DNA from: Planococcus maitriensis
GTDB lineage: Bacteria > Bacillota > Bacilli > Bacillales_A > Planococcaceae
Direction of reading: 5' to 3'
Assembly (NCBI RefSeq): GCF_003289925.1
Contig: NZ_QLZQ01000003.1
Coordinates: forward strand, 1-64,000
Length of the DNA stretch: 64,000 nucleotides
Shown: one piece after another, positions 50,770-58,688 of the stretch
Layout of the letters: the number at the start of each line of letters is the position of its first letter
Position numbering within the stretch: position 1 is the stretch's first letter
Translations under genes and position numbers: made by a program
Notes under the pieces: model-generated
Told to the model about the DNA's origin: nothing
Databases searched by the model: none
Seen by the model: only the letters and a program-made list of their open reading frames with translations

Positions 50770-52509
50770 ATGGACTCAATTCAGGAAAAGCAGGGAATCA
50801 AACCGTTTTTTGCACTGCTAGCGTCGATTAAAATTCCGAAATGGGCGCTGATTTTCGGCTTGGCGACCAGTTTGGTCACGACCATCGTCGGATTGCTCGT
50901 CCCCTTGCTGACGAGGGAATTGGTGGACGGGTTTTCGGTGGAAGCATTGAGCGGCGGCTTGATTGCCGCGCTTGCCGCAGCCTTTATCGTGCAGGCTGTC
51001 ATCAATGGGGTATCGATTTATTTATTGAGCATGGTCGGGCAGCGGATCGTGGCGGGGCTGCGCGAGCGCATGTGGCTTCATTTGCTGCGTTTGCGCGTCG
51101 GCTATTTTGACCAGCACGCAAGCGGTCAGACGGTGAGCCGTGTCGTCAATGATACCGGCATCGTCAGGAATCTCATCACCGACCATTTCCCGAATTTCGT
51201 TACCGGCATCATTACAATTATCGGGGCGGTCATCATCCTGCTTATCCTCGATTGGAAAATGACCTTGATCATGATGCTCGCAGTGCCGCTGACGATTGCC
51301 ATCATGATTCCGTTAGGGCGCAAGATGGCGAAAATCTCCCGCAGTTTGCAGGACGAGACCGCCGTATTCACGGGCGACGTCCAGCAGACGCTCGGGGAAA
51401 TCCGCTTGATGAAATCCTCGACTGCGGAACGGGTGGAAGAGCAGCGCGGCCTTTCGGGCATCCAGAAATTATACGGGCTCGGCATGAGAGAGGCGAAAGT
51501 CTATGCCTTGATCGGCCCGCTCATGTATCTAGTCGTCATGGTGGTCATCGTGATGATTATCGGTTACGGCGGCATCCGTGTATCGGAAGGTTCGATGTCG
51601 ACCGGATCCCTAGTCGCCTTTCTTCTCTATTTGTTCCAGATCGTTGTGCCGCTTGCTACATTCGCGCGGTTCTTTACCGAATTGCAAAAAGCGAAAGGGG
51701 CGACAGAACGCATCATCGATATTCTGGAATTGCCGCTTGAAGAACAACAGCGCGGCATCGAAATGGATATCAGCGGCAAAACGCTGCGCCTTGAGGACGT
51801 CAGCTTTGCCTACGAAAACGGCGAGCCAGTGTTGCAGGGCGTGTCGTTTGAAGCGCGGCCCGGCCAGAAGATTGCGTTTGCCGGGCCGAGCGGCGGAGGC
51901 AAGACAACCATTTTCGGGTTGATCGAGCGCTTTTACGAACCGACCGCTGGGACCATTACAATCGGTGATGTGCCGATTAGGGATGTGGCGATTGCTTCCT
52001 GGCGCGACCAGATCGGCTATGTGTCACAGGAAAGCGCCATGATGGGCGGGACGATCCGGGCGAATCTGACTTACGGCTTGCCGGATGCTGACAATTATCA
52101 GGATGAAGAATTGTGGCGCGTCTCCCGCATGGCGTACGCCGAGGAATTCATCGCTTCGTTTCCGGACGGATTGGATACGCAAGTCGGGGAACGCGGCGTC
52201 AAATTGTCCGGCGGGCAGCGGCAGCGCATTGCCATCGCCCGCGCATTTTTGCGCGATCCAAAATTATTGATGATGGACGAAGCGACAGCAAGCCTCGACA
52301 GCCAATCGGAAGGCATCGTCGGGCAGGCGCTGGGGCGTTTGATGGAGGGGCGCACGACGCTCGTCATCGCCCATCGTTTGTCGACGATCGTCGATGCCGA
52401 TCAAATTGTCTTTATCGAAGGCGGGCGGGTCACGGGCATCGGGAACCACCGGGAGCTGACCGGGAAGCACCCGCTATACCGCGAATTCGCGGAGCAGCAA
52501 TTAACCTAA
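50770..52509 (+). CDS. bmrA: Multidrug ABC half-transporter, BmrA type
   Basis: A 579-residue fused TMD-NBD half-transporter that would work as a homodimer. Six membrane helices span about residues 20-300. The NBD has GPSGGGKTTIFGLIERFY, YVSQESAMMGGTIRANLTYG, LSGGQRQRIAIARAFL, LLMMDEATASLDSQSE and VIAHRLST. Much of it, for example GYGGIRVSEGSMSTGSLVAF, parallels my recollection of B. subtilis BmrA. The ATG at 50770 follows GGAG. The neighbours are an Fsr-like MFS pump and a TipA-like regulator. Confidence 0.9.
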   Translation: MDSIQEKQGIKPFFALLASIKIPKWALIFGLATSLVTTIVGLLVPLLTRELVDGFSVEALSGGLIAALAAAFIVQAVINGVSIYLLSMVGQRIVAGLRERMWLHLLRLRVGYFDQHASGQTVSRVVNDTGIVRNLITDHFPNFVTGIITIIGAVIILLILDWKMTLIMMLAVPLTIAIMIPLGRKMAKISRSLQDETAVFTGDVQQTLGEIRLMKSSTAERVEEQRGLSGIQKLYGLGMREAKVYALIGPLMYLVVMVVIVMIIGYGGIRVSEGSMSTGSLVAFLLYLFQIVVPLATFARFFTELQKAKGATERIIDILELPLEEQQRGIEMDISGKTLRLEDVSFAYENGEPVLQGVSFEARPGQKIAFAGPSGGGKTTIFGLIERFYEPTAGTITIGDVPIRDVAIASWRDQIGYVSQESAMMGGTIRANLTYGLPDADNYQDEELWRVSRMAYAEEFIASFPDGLDTQVGERGVKLSGGQRQRIAIARAFLRDPKLLMMDEATASLDSQSEGIVGQALGRLMEGRTTLVIAHRLSTIVDADQIVFIEGGRVTGIGNHRELTGKHPLYREFAEQQLT

Positions 52510-52518
52510 TGTTTTTTC

Positions 52519-52549
52519 TTGACCTTGACGCAACGTCAAGGTTTATGAT
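52519..52549 (+). promoter_or_regulatory. MerR-type promoter with 19-bp spacer and dyad
   Basis: TTGACC (52519-52524) and TATGAT (52544-52549) are separated by 19 bases, the over-long spacing typical of MerR-activated promoters. CCTTGACGCAACGTCAAGG (52523-52541), a dyad with 8-bp arms, nearly fills the spacer. Autoregulation by the MerR protein encoded next is expected. Confidence 0.9.
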
Positions 52550-52571
52550 GAAGTCATCAGGAGGTGGCGGC

Positions 52572-53333
52572 ATGTACACAGTGCAGAAATTGGCAACGCT
52601 AGCCGGCGTGAGTGCACGCACTTTGCGCTATTACGATTCAATCGGTTTATTGACGCCAAAGAAAAATGAATCCGGCTACCGGGTGTACGGCTGCGCAGAA
52701 ACTGACCGTCTCCAGCTCATCTTATTTTACCGGGAACTCGGTTTTGGGCTGGACGACATCGCCAAGCTGTTGGATGAATCCGGTTTTGACGAAACCGAGG
52801 CATTGATTGCACAGCGGGAACAATTGATGCGGGAACGCAGCCGCCTGGACCTTTTGATTACAAATGTGGAGAAAACGATCTCCGCAAAAAAAGGGGAGAG
52901 CCGAATGGCAGATCACGAAAAGTTCGAAGGATTCAAACAGCAGCTGGTCGATGACAATGAAGCAGCTTTCGGGAAAGAAATCCGCGAGAAATACGGCGAC
53001 GCGGAAGTCGACCGGTCGAACGCCAAAATGCTCGGCATGGGCCAGGAACAATACGAAGCATTCAAGCGCCTTGAGCAAGAAATCCTGGAGAAGCTGGAGC
53101 ATGCGCTGAAAGCAGGCGAACCGGAAGGAGCCTCTGGGCAGGAAGTGGCTGATTTGCACCGGCAGTGGCTCGGTTTCACATGGGGAAGCTACGAGCCGAA
53201 AGCGCACGCCGGACTGGCGGAGATGTATGTGGCAGATGAACGCTTCGCAGCTTATTATGAAAAAGCGGGCGAAGGGGCAGCGCAATATCTGCGGGATGCA
53301 ATCATTGCCTATACAGAGAAGCAAAGTGAATAA
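52572..53333 (+). CDS. MerR-family regulator with TipAS domain
   Basis: A 253-residue TipA-like protein. The N-terminal MerR HTH reads QKLATLAGVSARTLRYYDSI and GLLTPKKNESGYRVYG. A coiled-coil dimer helix follows (about 75-115), then a TipAS antibiotic-recognition domain (about 115-253) with HRQWLGFTWGSYEPKAHAGL. GGAGGTGGCGGC precedes the ATG. It lies behind a 19-bp-spacer promoter and next to bmrA, so it is a likely drug-responsive activator; thiopeptides are the known TipAS ligands. Confidence 0.9.
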   Translation: MYTVQKLATLAGVSARTLRYYDSIGLLTPKKNESGYRVYGCAETDRLQLILFYRELGFGLDDIAKLLDESGFDETEALIAQREQLMRERSRLDLLITNVEKTISAKKGESRMADHEKFEGFKQQLVDDNEAAFGKEIREKYGDAEVDRSNAKMLGMGQEQYEAFKRLEQEILEKLEHALKAGEPEGASGQEVADLHRQWLGFTWGSYEPKAHAGLAEMYVADERFAAYYEKAGEGAAQYLRDAIIAYTEKQSE

Positions 53334-53336
53334 AAC

Positions 53337-53366
53337 CGGGCCCGCTTGCCAGCGGGCCTTTTTGGT
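53337..53366 (+). terminator. Terminator after the MerR gene
   Basis: GGCCCGCT and AGCGGGCC around TGCC, followed by TTTTT. Confidence 0.85.
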
Positions 53367-53411
53367 TTCAATTAACAGGGCAGGGGAATGGAAGTAAAAA
53401 AACAGGAGAAA

Positions 53412-54173
53412 ATGGCGGTGGGGAAGATGCTGACAGTGTTGAGCTTTAATATTGCCTCCGGCAGACGAATCGACGGAAAACTGGACCTTGAACTAACGGC
53501 ACGGGCCATTGAACAAGGACAAGTGGATGTCGCCGGATTGCAGGAAGTGGACCGGAACTTTTCTTCCCGCAGCCGTTTTTGGGACCAGGCCAAATGGCTA
53601 TCCAACCGGCTTGGCATGCACATGGCGTACGGGCCGAATCTGGTCGATAGGGGAGCTGGAGGTGCACGGCCGAAGCGTGAATACGGCAACGCCATATTGA
53701 GCCGCTATCCGATCGTGTCATTCCGTAACCATGATTTGAGCGCAGTCGAAGTCCATCCCGAAGAGTTCGAGCCGCGCGGGATGCTCGAAGCGATCATTGA
53801 AATGGAGGGGTTCCGGTTTTCTTTCTATAACACTCATCTATCGCTGATTGATGAGGAAGTGGACCGCAGCTTGACGGAAATCATCGCCATCACGACCGAT
53901 AATCCGTTGCCGCAAGTGCTGGTGGGGGATTTCAATGCTGCGCCTTCTACCAAGCATATCCAGCGATTTTCCAAGCATTTTTATAACGGATTCGGTTCGG
54001 GACCTTATCCCGATACGTATAAAAAACAAGGCGACCACGGCCAAAAAATCGATTATATTTTTCACGATGCCCATTTTCAAGCATTGCAGGCGTGGACCAT
54101 CGATACCGAGGCATCGGATCATGTTCCAATTGTGGCAAAAATCAGAAATTTACAAAACTTTAACAATTTTTAA
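53412..54173 (+). CDS. Endonuclease/exonuclease/phosphatase family protein, first copy
   Basis: A 253-residue EEP-fold protein. LTVLSFNIASGRRIDGKLDL opens the domain, then AGLQEVDRNF (metal-binding Glu), YNTHLSL, VLVGDFNAAPST (Asp and Asn), IDYIFHD and the catalytic EASDHVPIVAKI (Asp-His). The ATG at 53412 has AGGAG upstream; 53427 is the alternative. A paralogue lies next to it. It could act on nucleic acid, phosphoinositide or sphingomyelin; no secretion signal is seen. Confidence 0.85.
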   Translation: MAVGKMLTVLSFNIASGRRIDGKLDLELTARAIEQGQVDVAGLQEVDRNFSSRSRFWDQAKWLSNRLGMHMAYGPNLVDRGAGGARPKREYGNAILSRYPIVSFRNHDLSAVEVHPEEFEPRGMLEAIIEMEGFRFSFYNTHLSLIDEEVDRSLTEIIAITTDNPLPQVLVGDFNAAPSTKHIQRFSKHFYNGFGSGPYPDTYKKQGDHGQKIDYIFHDAHFQALQAWTIDTEASDHVPIVAKIRNLQNFNNF

Positions 54174-54206
54174 CCTGTTTTTAACTTACAAAAGCGCCAT
54201 CCTTGC

Positions 54207-54212
54207 TATAAT
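54207..54212 (+). promoter_or_regulatory. -10 element before the second EEP gene
   Basis: A perfect TATAAT with a weak CTTACA -35 16 bases upstream. It implies that the second EEP gene has its own promoter. Confidence 0.5.
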
Positions 54213-54269
54213 TAAGGGGACAATTGCAGCTGCCACTGATTCGTTTCAACCAGAAAAGGAGATGGTCTC

Positions 54270-55118
54270 ATGCACGGCGATGCCAGCAGGACACCAACAG
54301 TGAAAGTGATGTCGTTCAATATTGCCCATGGAATGGGAATGGATGGCGAAGTGGATTTAGAAAGAACCGCACAAGTGATTGAAGCGTCGGGAGCTACCAT
54401 AGTGGCACTTCAGGAAGTCGACCGTTATTTTTCAGCCCGCAGTTTTTATATGGATCAGGTCGAATGGCTTTCCGAACGGCTCGGGATGTACGCCGCATAT
54501 GGCGCCAATTTGAACCAAGCGCCGGATGACCCAGAACGCCCGAACCGACAGTATGGCAATGCTACGTTAAGCCTTTATCCAATCAAGTACGCAGAAAACC
54601 ATTTTTTGACGCAAGTAGTCACTGACATCTACAATAATGAGCAGCGAGGCGTTCTCGAGACAGTAATTGAAGTCGGGGGCACTTACCTCAAAGTATTGAA
54701 TGCCCATTTAGCGTTGAAAGATGAAGAGCTTGAAATGAGCATTGCGGAAATATTGGAGATTGCTGGCAAGAGCCATTTCCCGAAAATCATCGCGGGTGAT
54801 TTCAATGCACCGCCGACCCATCGTCATTTGGCGCATCTTCACCGGGCCATGACGGATGTCTTCCTGAAAGCGAAGCGCGGCGACGCCTACACGTACCCAT
54901 CTCCTTATGAAAATCATGAAACTGGCGAATCGTTTAAGCCGATGACGCGCATCGACTATATTTTTGCCGACCGCGGCTTTGACGTGCGGGATGCAGAAAA
55001 AATCGAAACGGCTGTATCGGATCATTTGCCGATCACCGCAGAGCTCGTCTGGACACAGAAACATGACTCGGCTGCGATCATCGTACCTGCAGTCCAACCA
55101 GCCAAACAAAAAATTTAA
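54270..55118 (+). CDS. Endonuclease/exonuclease/phosphatase family protein, second copy
   Basis: A 282-residue paralogue of the preceding protein with the same motif order: VKVMSFNIAHGMGMDGEVDL, VALQEVDRYFSARSF, LNAHLAL, IIAGDFNAPPTH, RIDYIFADRG and SDHLPITAELV. It has about 25 extra C-terminal residues. GGAGATGG precedes the ATG and it has its own -10 (TATAAT). Substrate unknown. Confidence 0.85.
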   Translation: MHGDASRTPTVKVMSFNIAHGMGMDGEVDLERTAQVIEASGATIVALQEVDRYFSARSFYMDQVEWLSERLGMYAAYGANLNQAPDDPERPNRQYGNATLSLYPIKYAENHFLTQVVTDIYNNEQRGVLETVIEVGGTYLKVLNAHLALKDEELEMSIAEILEIAGKSHFPKIIAGDFNAPPTHRHLAHLHRAMTDVFLKAKRGDAYTYPSPYENHETGESFKPMTRIDYIFADRGFDVRDAEKIETAVSDHLPITAELVWTQKHDSAAIIVPAVQPAKQKI

Positions 55119-55125
55119 ACACCAA

Positions 55126-55159
55126 AAACCGCCGGCCAAATTGCCGGCGGTTTTTTTAT
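55126..55159. terminator. Terminator between the second EEP gene and yhhQ
   Basis: AACCGCCGGC and GCCGGCGGTT around a small loop, with A- and T-runs on both sides, between convergent genes. Confidence 0.9.
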
Positions 55160-55170
55160 GCATGAATCGC

Positions 55171-55800
55171 TCAAGCAAAGCTTTTTTGAGTGGCTGTCTT
55201 GGAGCGGCGCGCGAGTTTGACGAGCAGATAGACAAGCGGCGTGTCCGCTGCTGCAACGACCCATTTGAATAAATACTGCGTCAAAATCATGGCAGCCAAC
55301 GCCGACAGCGGCATCGTCCCATAAAAAGCGATCGTGATGAAAATCGTCGTATCCACCAATTGGCTGACCATCGTCGAGGCATTATTGCGCAGCCATAACT
55401 TCGATTCACCGTTACGTGCTTTTAATTTATGGAAAATCGTGACGTCCAAGTTTTGGCTGATGAAATAAGATACCAAGCTTGCGAGCGTTACCCGGAAGCC
55501 AGCCGAGAAGATCGATTCAAAAGCTGCCTGGTCCGCAAAAAATGGCGCAGACGGCAAGTGAATGGCCGCAAAGATGAATGCCAGGGCTGCGAGTTGTGTG
55601 ATAAACCCAGCCATGACCGTTTGGCGCGCGGCTTCTTTGCCGTACACTTCCGCGATTGTGTCGGTGATCGGGAACGTAAAGACGTAGACGATAACTGCAG
55701 CCGGCAGCACCGCCCATTCGTTGATCGAAAATAATTTCACGGCCAAAATATTCGACAGGATAAGCAGCCCGACAAAAGCGCCGTTCAGATAAAGTAGCAT
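55171..55800 (-). CDS. yhhQ: Queuosine precursor transporter (YhhQ/VUT family)
   Basis: A 209-residue membrane protein with about six helices. The VUT/YhhQ signatures are visible: SNILAVKLFSI, FTFPITDTIAEVYGKEAARQ, FISQNLDVTIFHKLK and STMVSQLVDTTIFITIAF. It imports preQ0/preQ1 precursors. It is 12 bases after queF and should share the upstream preQ1 riboswitch. Confidence 0.9.
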   Translation of the reverse strand: MLLYLNGAFVGLLILSNILAVKLFSINEWAVLPAAVIVYVFTFPITDTIAEVYGKEAARQTVMAGFITQLAALAFIFAAIHLPSAPFFADQAAFESIFSAGFRVTLASLVSYFISQNLDVTIFHKLKARNGESKLWLRNNASTMVSQLVDTTIFITIAFYGTMPLSALAAMILTQYLFKWVVAAADTPLVYLLVKLARRSKTATQKSFA

Positions 55801-55812
55801 GAGCGGTTCTCC

Positions 55813-56307
55813 TTATCGGTTGGTGATCGTTTCCGGGTTCATGTCGTGGTTCATCATCCGGTACGTCGCCATTTCTTCGTATTTCGTGCCTGGCTTGCCA
55901 TAGTTCGTGTACGGGTCGATCGACAAGCCGCCGCGCGGGGTGAACTTGCCCCATACTTCGATATAACGTGGGTCGAGCAGCTCGATCAAGTCGTTCATGA
56001 TGATGTTGACGACATCTTCATGGAAATCGCCGTGGTTGCGGAAGCTGAATAAATACAGCTTCAAGGCTTTGCTTTCGACGAGTTTCTTGTCTGGAATGAA
56101 GCTCAAGTAAATCGTCGCGAAATCCGGCTGGCCGGTTTGCGGGCACAGCGAAGTGAATTCGGGGCAATTGAATTTGACGAAGTAATCGCGCGTGTGAAGA
56201 TTGTCGATCGCTTCTAGAATGCCTGGGTCGTATTCGAATTTATAGCGTGTGTTCTGGTTGCCGAGCAAAGACAAATGCTCAAGTGTCTCTTCGTTTCTTC
56301 CTGCCAT
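55813..56307 (-). CDS. queF: NADPH-dependent 7-cyano-7-deazaguanine reductase QueF
   Basis: A 164-residue QueF, reducing preQ0 to preQ1 in queuosine biosynthesis. The catalytic Cys lies in [18 protein letters not shown] and the conserved QueF motif is [20 protein letters not shown], with HED after it. Start at 56307 (MAGRNEET) follows AAGGAGG; the longer in-frame start has no site. A preQ1-I riboswitch with terminator lies directly upstream. queC, queD and queE are not in the window. Confidence 0.95.
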   Translation of the reverse strand: MAGRNEETLEHLSLLGNQNTRYKFEYDPGILEAIDNLHTRDYFVKFNCPEFTSLCPQTGQPDFATIYLSFIPDKKLVESKALKLYLFSFRNHGDFHEDVVNIIMNDLIELLDPRYIEVWGKFTPRGGLSIDPYTNYGKPGTKYEEMATYRMMNHDMNPETITNR

Positions 56308-56368
56308 GTGAGTGGCCTCCTTATATTCGGCCGGCTGGGGGAGAGCTATAAAAAATTCGGACAAACGA

Positions 56369-56446
56369 AAAGCCGAATCGCATGTGGATTCGGCTTGATT
56401 TCAAAATCCATAGTTTTTTATAGAGGGTGTAATGCTATGAACCTCT
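56369..56446 (-). ncRNA. PreQ1-I riboswitch and terminator upstream of queF
   Basis: On the minus strand the aptamer (56446-56408) reads AGAGGTTC, CACCCTCTATAAAAAACTA, which is the class I preQ1 H-type pseudoknot consensus. An intrinsic terminator follows (56396-56369): AAGCCGAATC and GATTCGGCTTTT. High preQ1 should stop transcription of queF-yhhQ. Confidence 0.93.
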
Positions 56447-56569
56447 CCCGTTACCGGGTTATTTAATTTCCTGCCTTATCGTATAAGATAGGGGCGGTTC
56501 TGTCAATTGTTGGTTTGTTAGGGAATAGCATCTTCAAGTTGCGGGTCATACATTTAAATATATGAAGGA

Positions 56570-57054
56570 GTGAGTAGAAAAGCTTCCGCTTTTCGACTGC
56601 GTTTCAGGGGGCTGCTTGCCGTGAGGCGGGTGTTGAGCCAAGGTGGCAAAAAACGCGCCACCTTTGTCTCGCCAGCCCGCGCGGTCCCACAGGCGTCAGC
56701 CCCCTTCCACTCCGTCTCTATGTTTAAAATGGAAGATAAATTTTTCAATCCACACATTAATAAATGTGAAAGTGAGTCGCATTTTATAGCTTAAGTCATC
56801 TCAAGCTTAGGAGTGTGCTAATTAATTCTTGCCCAATCACAAAATTTAGTGGTCAGCACCTCTGTGCCAGATGCCACCTCCCGGGAAGTGATTCCCCCAC
56901 TAGCCGGCAACTTTATATAGAAGCAGATCAATTTAAACAGTCAACATACAATGACATCTCTAAGCCGCCCAGCGCCACGGGTGAGACGACGCAATAAGAC
57001 AGGTGTTTTTCCTGGCTTATTGCAAGAGGCCAACCCAAAGCAGGGCGGCGGCTA
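56570..57054 (+). repeat. Dispersed non-coding repeat, copy C
   Basis: The closest relative of copy B. The 5' half has GGGGGCTG and CAGCCCCC outer arms and an inner AAGGTGGC / GCCACCTT stem. The 3' half has the hairpin GCAATAAGACAGG / CCTGGCTTATTGC (56991-57003, 57011-57023) enclosed by AGCCGCC (56963-56969) and GGCGGCT (57047-57053). Reading frames in it are not conserved between copies. It lies between queF and the P450 gene. Confidence 0.85.
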
Positions 57055-57129
57055 CAAAATGAAGTTCAACTAATGAACAGGAATGATTCCACAAGCAAAC
57101 CCTCGCTATCTTCTTTTCCAACAAATAAA

Positions 57130-57158
57130 AAAAGCTAGAGACAGAATCTCTAGCCTTT
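57130..57158 (-). terminator. Terminator after the P450 gene
   Basis: On the minus strand GGCTAGAGA and TCTCTAGCT around TTCTG, followed by seven T residues. Confidence 0.9.
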
Positions 57159-57163
57159 CATTA

Positions 57164-58492
57164 TCAATGGAATGGGCAACCTGATTGCACAGTCGTGTTC
57201 TTTTGTTCGTGATAGAACACATTGTCTGGGCGGTTTTTCAGTTTTTGCACGTCTTTTAAGATCAGGCGGCTTTTTGGCATAGTTGGCATGCGGGACATGT
57301 CGTAGGACAAGTCTTGTTCAGGCACGCTGTATTTCAAGTTCTCCGCGAAATATTTGAAGATCGATTGCATGTACATGACCGTCATCCACTCACCTGCACA
57401 GCGGTGGCCGGTATGGTGGTCGCCGCCGCCTTGGGGTACAAAGGAGAACGGGCTGCCGTCCCATGTGTTGAAGCGTTCCGGGATGAACTCGTCGGGATTG
57501 TCCCAGGAATCCGGGTGATGGTTCGTGCCGTACAGATCCAGGATGACACGCATGTCTTTTTTGAATTGCACGCCGTTCCAGTTGAAATCCTTCTTGGCGA
57601 TCGCTGCCATGACTGGCGCGAATGGATAGTAACGGCGCACTTCCTGGGCGAAATTATGGCTGTAATTGTTTTCGTCCGCCTGCAGTTTGCCGCGCGTGAC
57701 CGGGTTTTCGTGCATCGCCATGACGCCGAAGACGATGAAGTAAGCTGTGGCGATCATCGGTCGGTAGGCGTTATTCAAGTCGACAGCTGCCGTCTCGAGA
57801 TCAAGCAGTTTGCCGTTCGGTGTCCGGTGATGGGCGACGATGTACGCTGCCGTATAGGCCGGCGGATTGTATTCGCCTTTTCGGATTTGCTTGATGATTT
57901 TCTTCAGCCAGTCTTCGTGCGCATTGCGTGCTTTCATGCCTTCGCGGTAGCGCCCTTCAGTGAGGCCGAACGAATCGACCATCTTGACGAGTTCCCATGT
58001 GCGCTGCTTGACTTCGCTTTCTTTCATCGGCAGTCCGGCCCAGTGGATCATGGAGCGCGTGAAGATTTCTTCGATTTCATCCAATAGGACGACTTCGTCC
58101 ATGTGCTCCCATTGTTCGGCCTTGGCATCAAGTTCTTGGATCATCATGCGTTTGGCATCTTCCAACCGTTCAGGTGTCATCATCGACAGGAACATGCGCT
58201 TTTGCTGGTGATGGTCTTCACCGTCGCGTCCGTGGACCGCCCCGCGCCCGAACAGGGTTTGTTCAAGCGGAAGCGGCGCAGCGCCGCTGCGTTTGAAATA
58301 GTCATTATTATAGAACAGTTCAGCCGCTTCTTCGCCAGCCATGCACACTACCTTTTTACCGAGCAGGCGGGTTTCGAAAATATCCGACCCAAGCTCTTTG
58401 CGGCGTCCGGGCAGGAAATCAAATCCTTCCCCGAGAAGTGATAGGGTATTATCCAACTCTTTTGCTTTCGGGATCGGGTGCTTCACTTTCAT
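57164..58492 (-). CDS. Cytochrome P450, CYP152 fatty-acid peroxygenase family
   Basis: A 442-residue P450 using H2O2 and a fatty acid. The heme Cys loop is GGGDHHTGHRCAGEWM. The substrate-carboxylate Arg-Pro pair is in NAYRPMIATAYF. The I-helix lacks the usual acid-Thr pair, as in CYP152. Residue 87 (GAVHGRDG) is His where P450-BSbeta has Gln; OleT, the 1-alkene-forming decarboxylase, has His there. The start follows GGAGCTGA. It ends GCPFH, a tail seen in some redox enzymes. It is soluble and self-sufficient with peroxide. Confidence 0.92.
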   Translation of the reverse strand: MKVKHPIPKAKELDNTLSLLGEGFDFLPGRRKELGSDIFETRLLGKKVVCMAGEEAAELFYNNDYFKRSGAAPLPLEQTLFGRGAVHGRDGEDHHQQKRMFLSMMTPERLEDAKRMMIQELDAKAEQWEHMDEVVLLDEIEEIFTRSMIHWAGLPMKESEVKQRTWELVKMVDSFGLTEGRYREGMKARNAHEDWLKKIIKQIRKGEYNPPAYTAAYIVAHHRTPNGKLLDLETAAVDLNNAYRPMIATAYFIVFGVMAMHENPVTRGKLQADENNYSHNFAQEVRRYYPFAPVMAAIAKKDFNWNGVQFKKDMRVILDLYGTNHHPDSWDNPDEFIPERFNTWDGSPFSFVPQGGGDHHTGHRCAGEWMTVMYMQSIFKYFAENLKYSVPEQDLSYDMSRMPTMPKSRLILKDVQKLKNRPDNVFYHEQKNTTVQSGCPFH

Positions 58493-58688
58493 CTAACGTC
58501 AGCTCCTTCAGTATGTTCAATGCAGGCAACGTGCCTGTTAAGTTGAAAAGTCATTGTAGGAAACCATACCCTTCTGGCGCTTCGGTAAACGCTTCCCTAA
58601 TTTCTGGCTGGCGCGTATCAAAAAGCTGGAGTAGGCGTTTTTTCATGGTACACTTAAAGCAAAAGATAGGCTGAAAGGAGCGGCAAGG
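58493..58688. other. Divergent promoter region of the P450 and kinase-like genes
   Basis: No gene. TACACT near 58650 may be the -10 of the kinase-like gene. I see no clear operator. Confidence 0.35.

Noticed and set aside
9583-57054. The dispersed repeats as insertion sequences or transposon remnants
   Set aside because: No transposase fragment, no clear terminal inverted repeats with target duplications, and the inner structure is conserved as stems. A MITE-like origin cannot be fully excluded.
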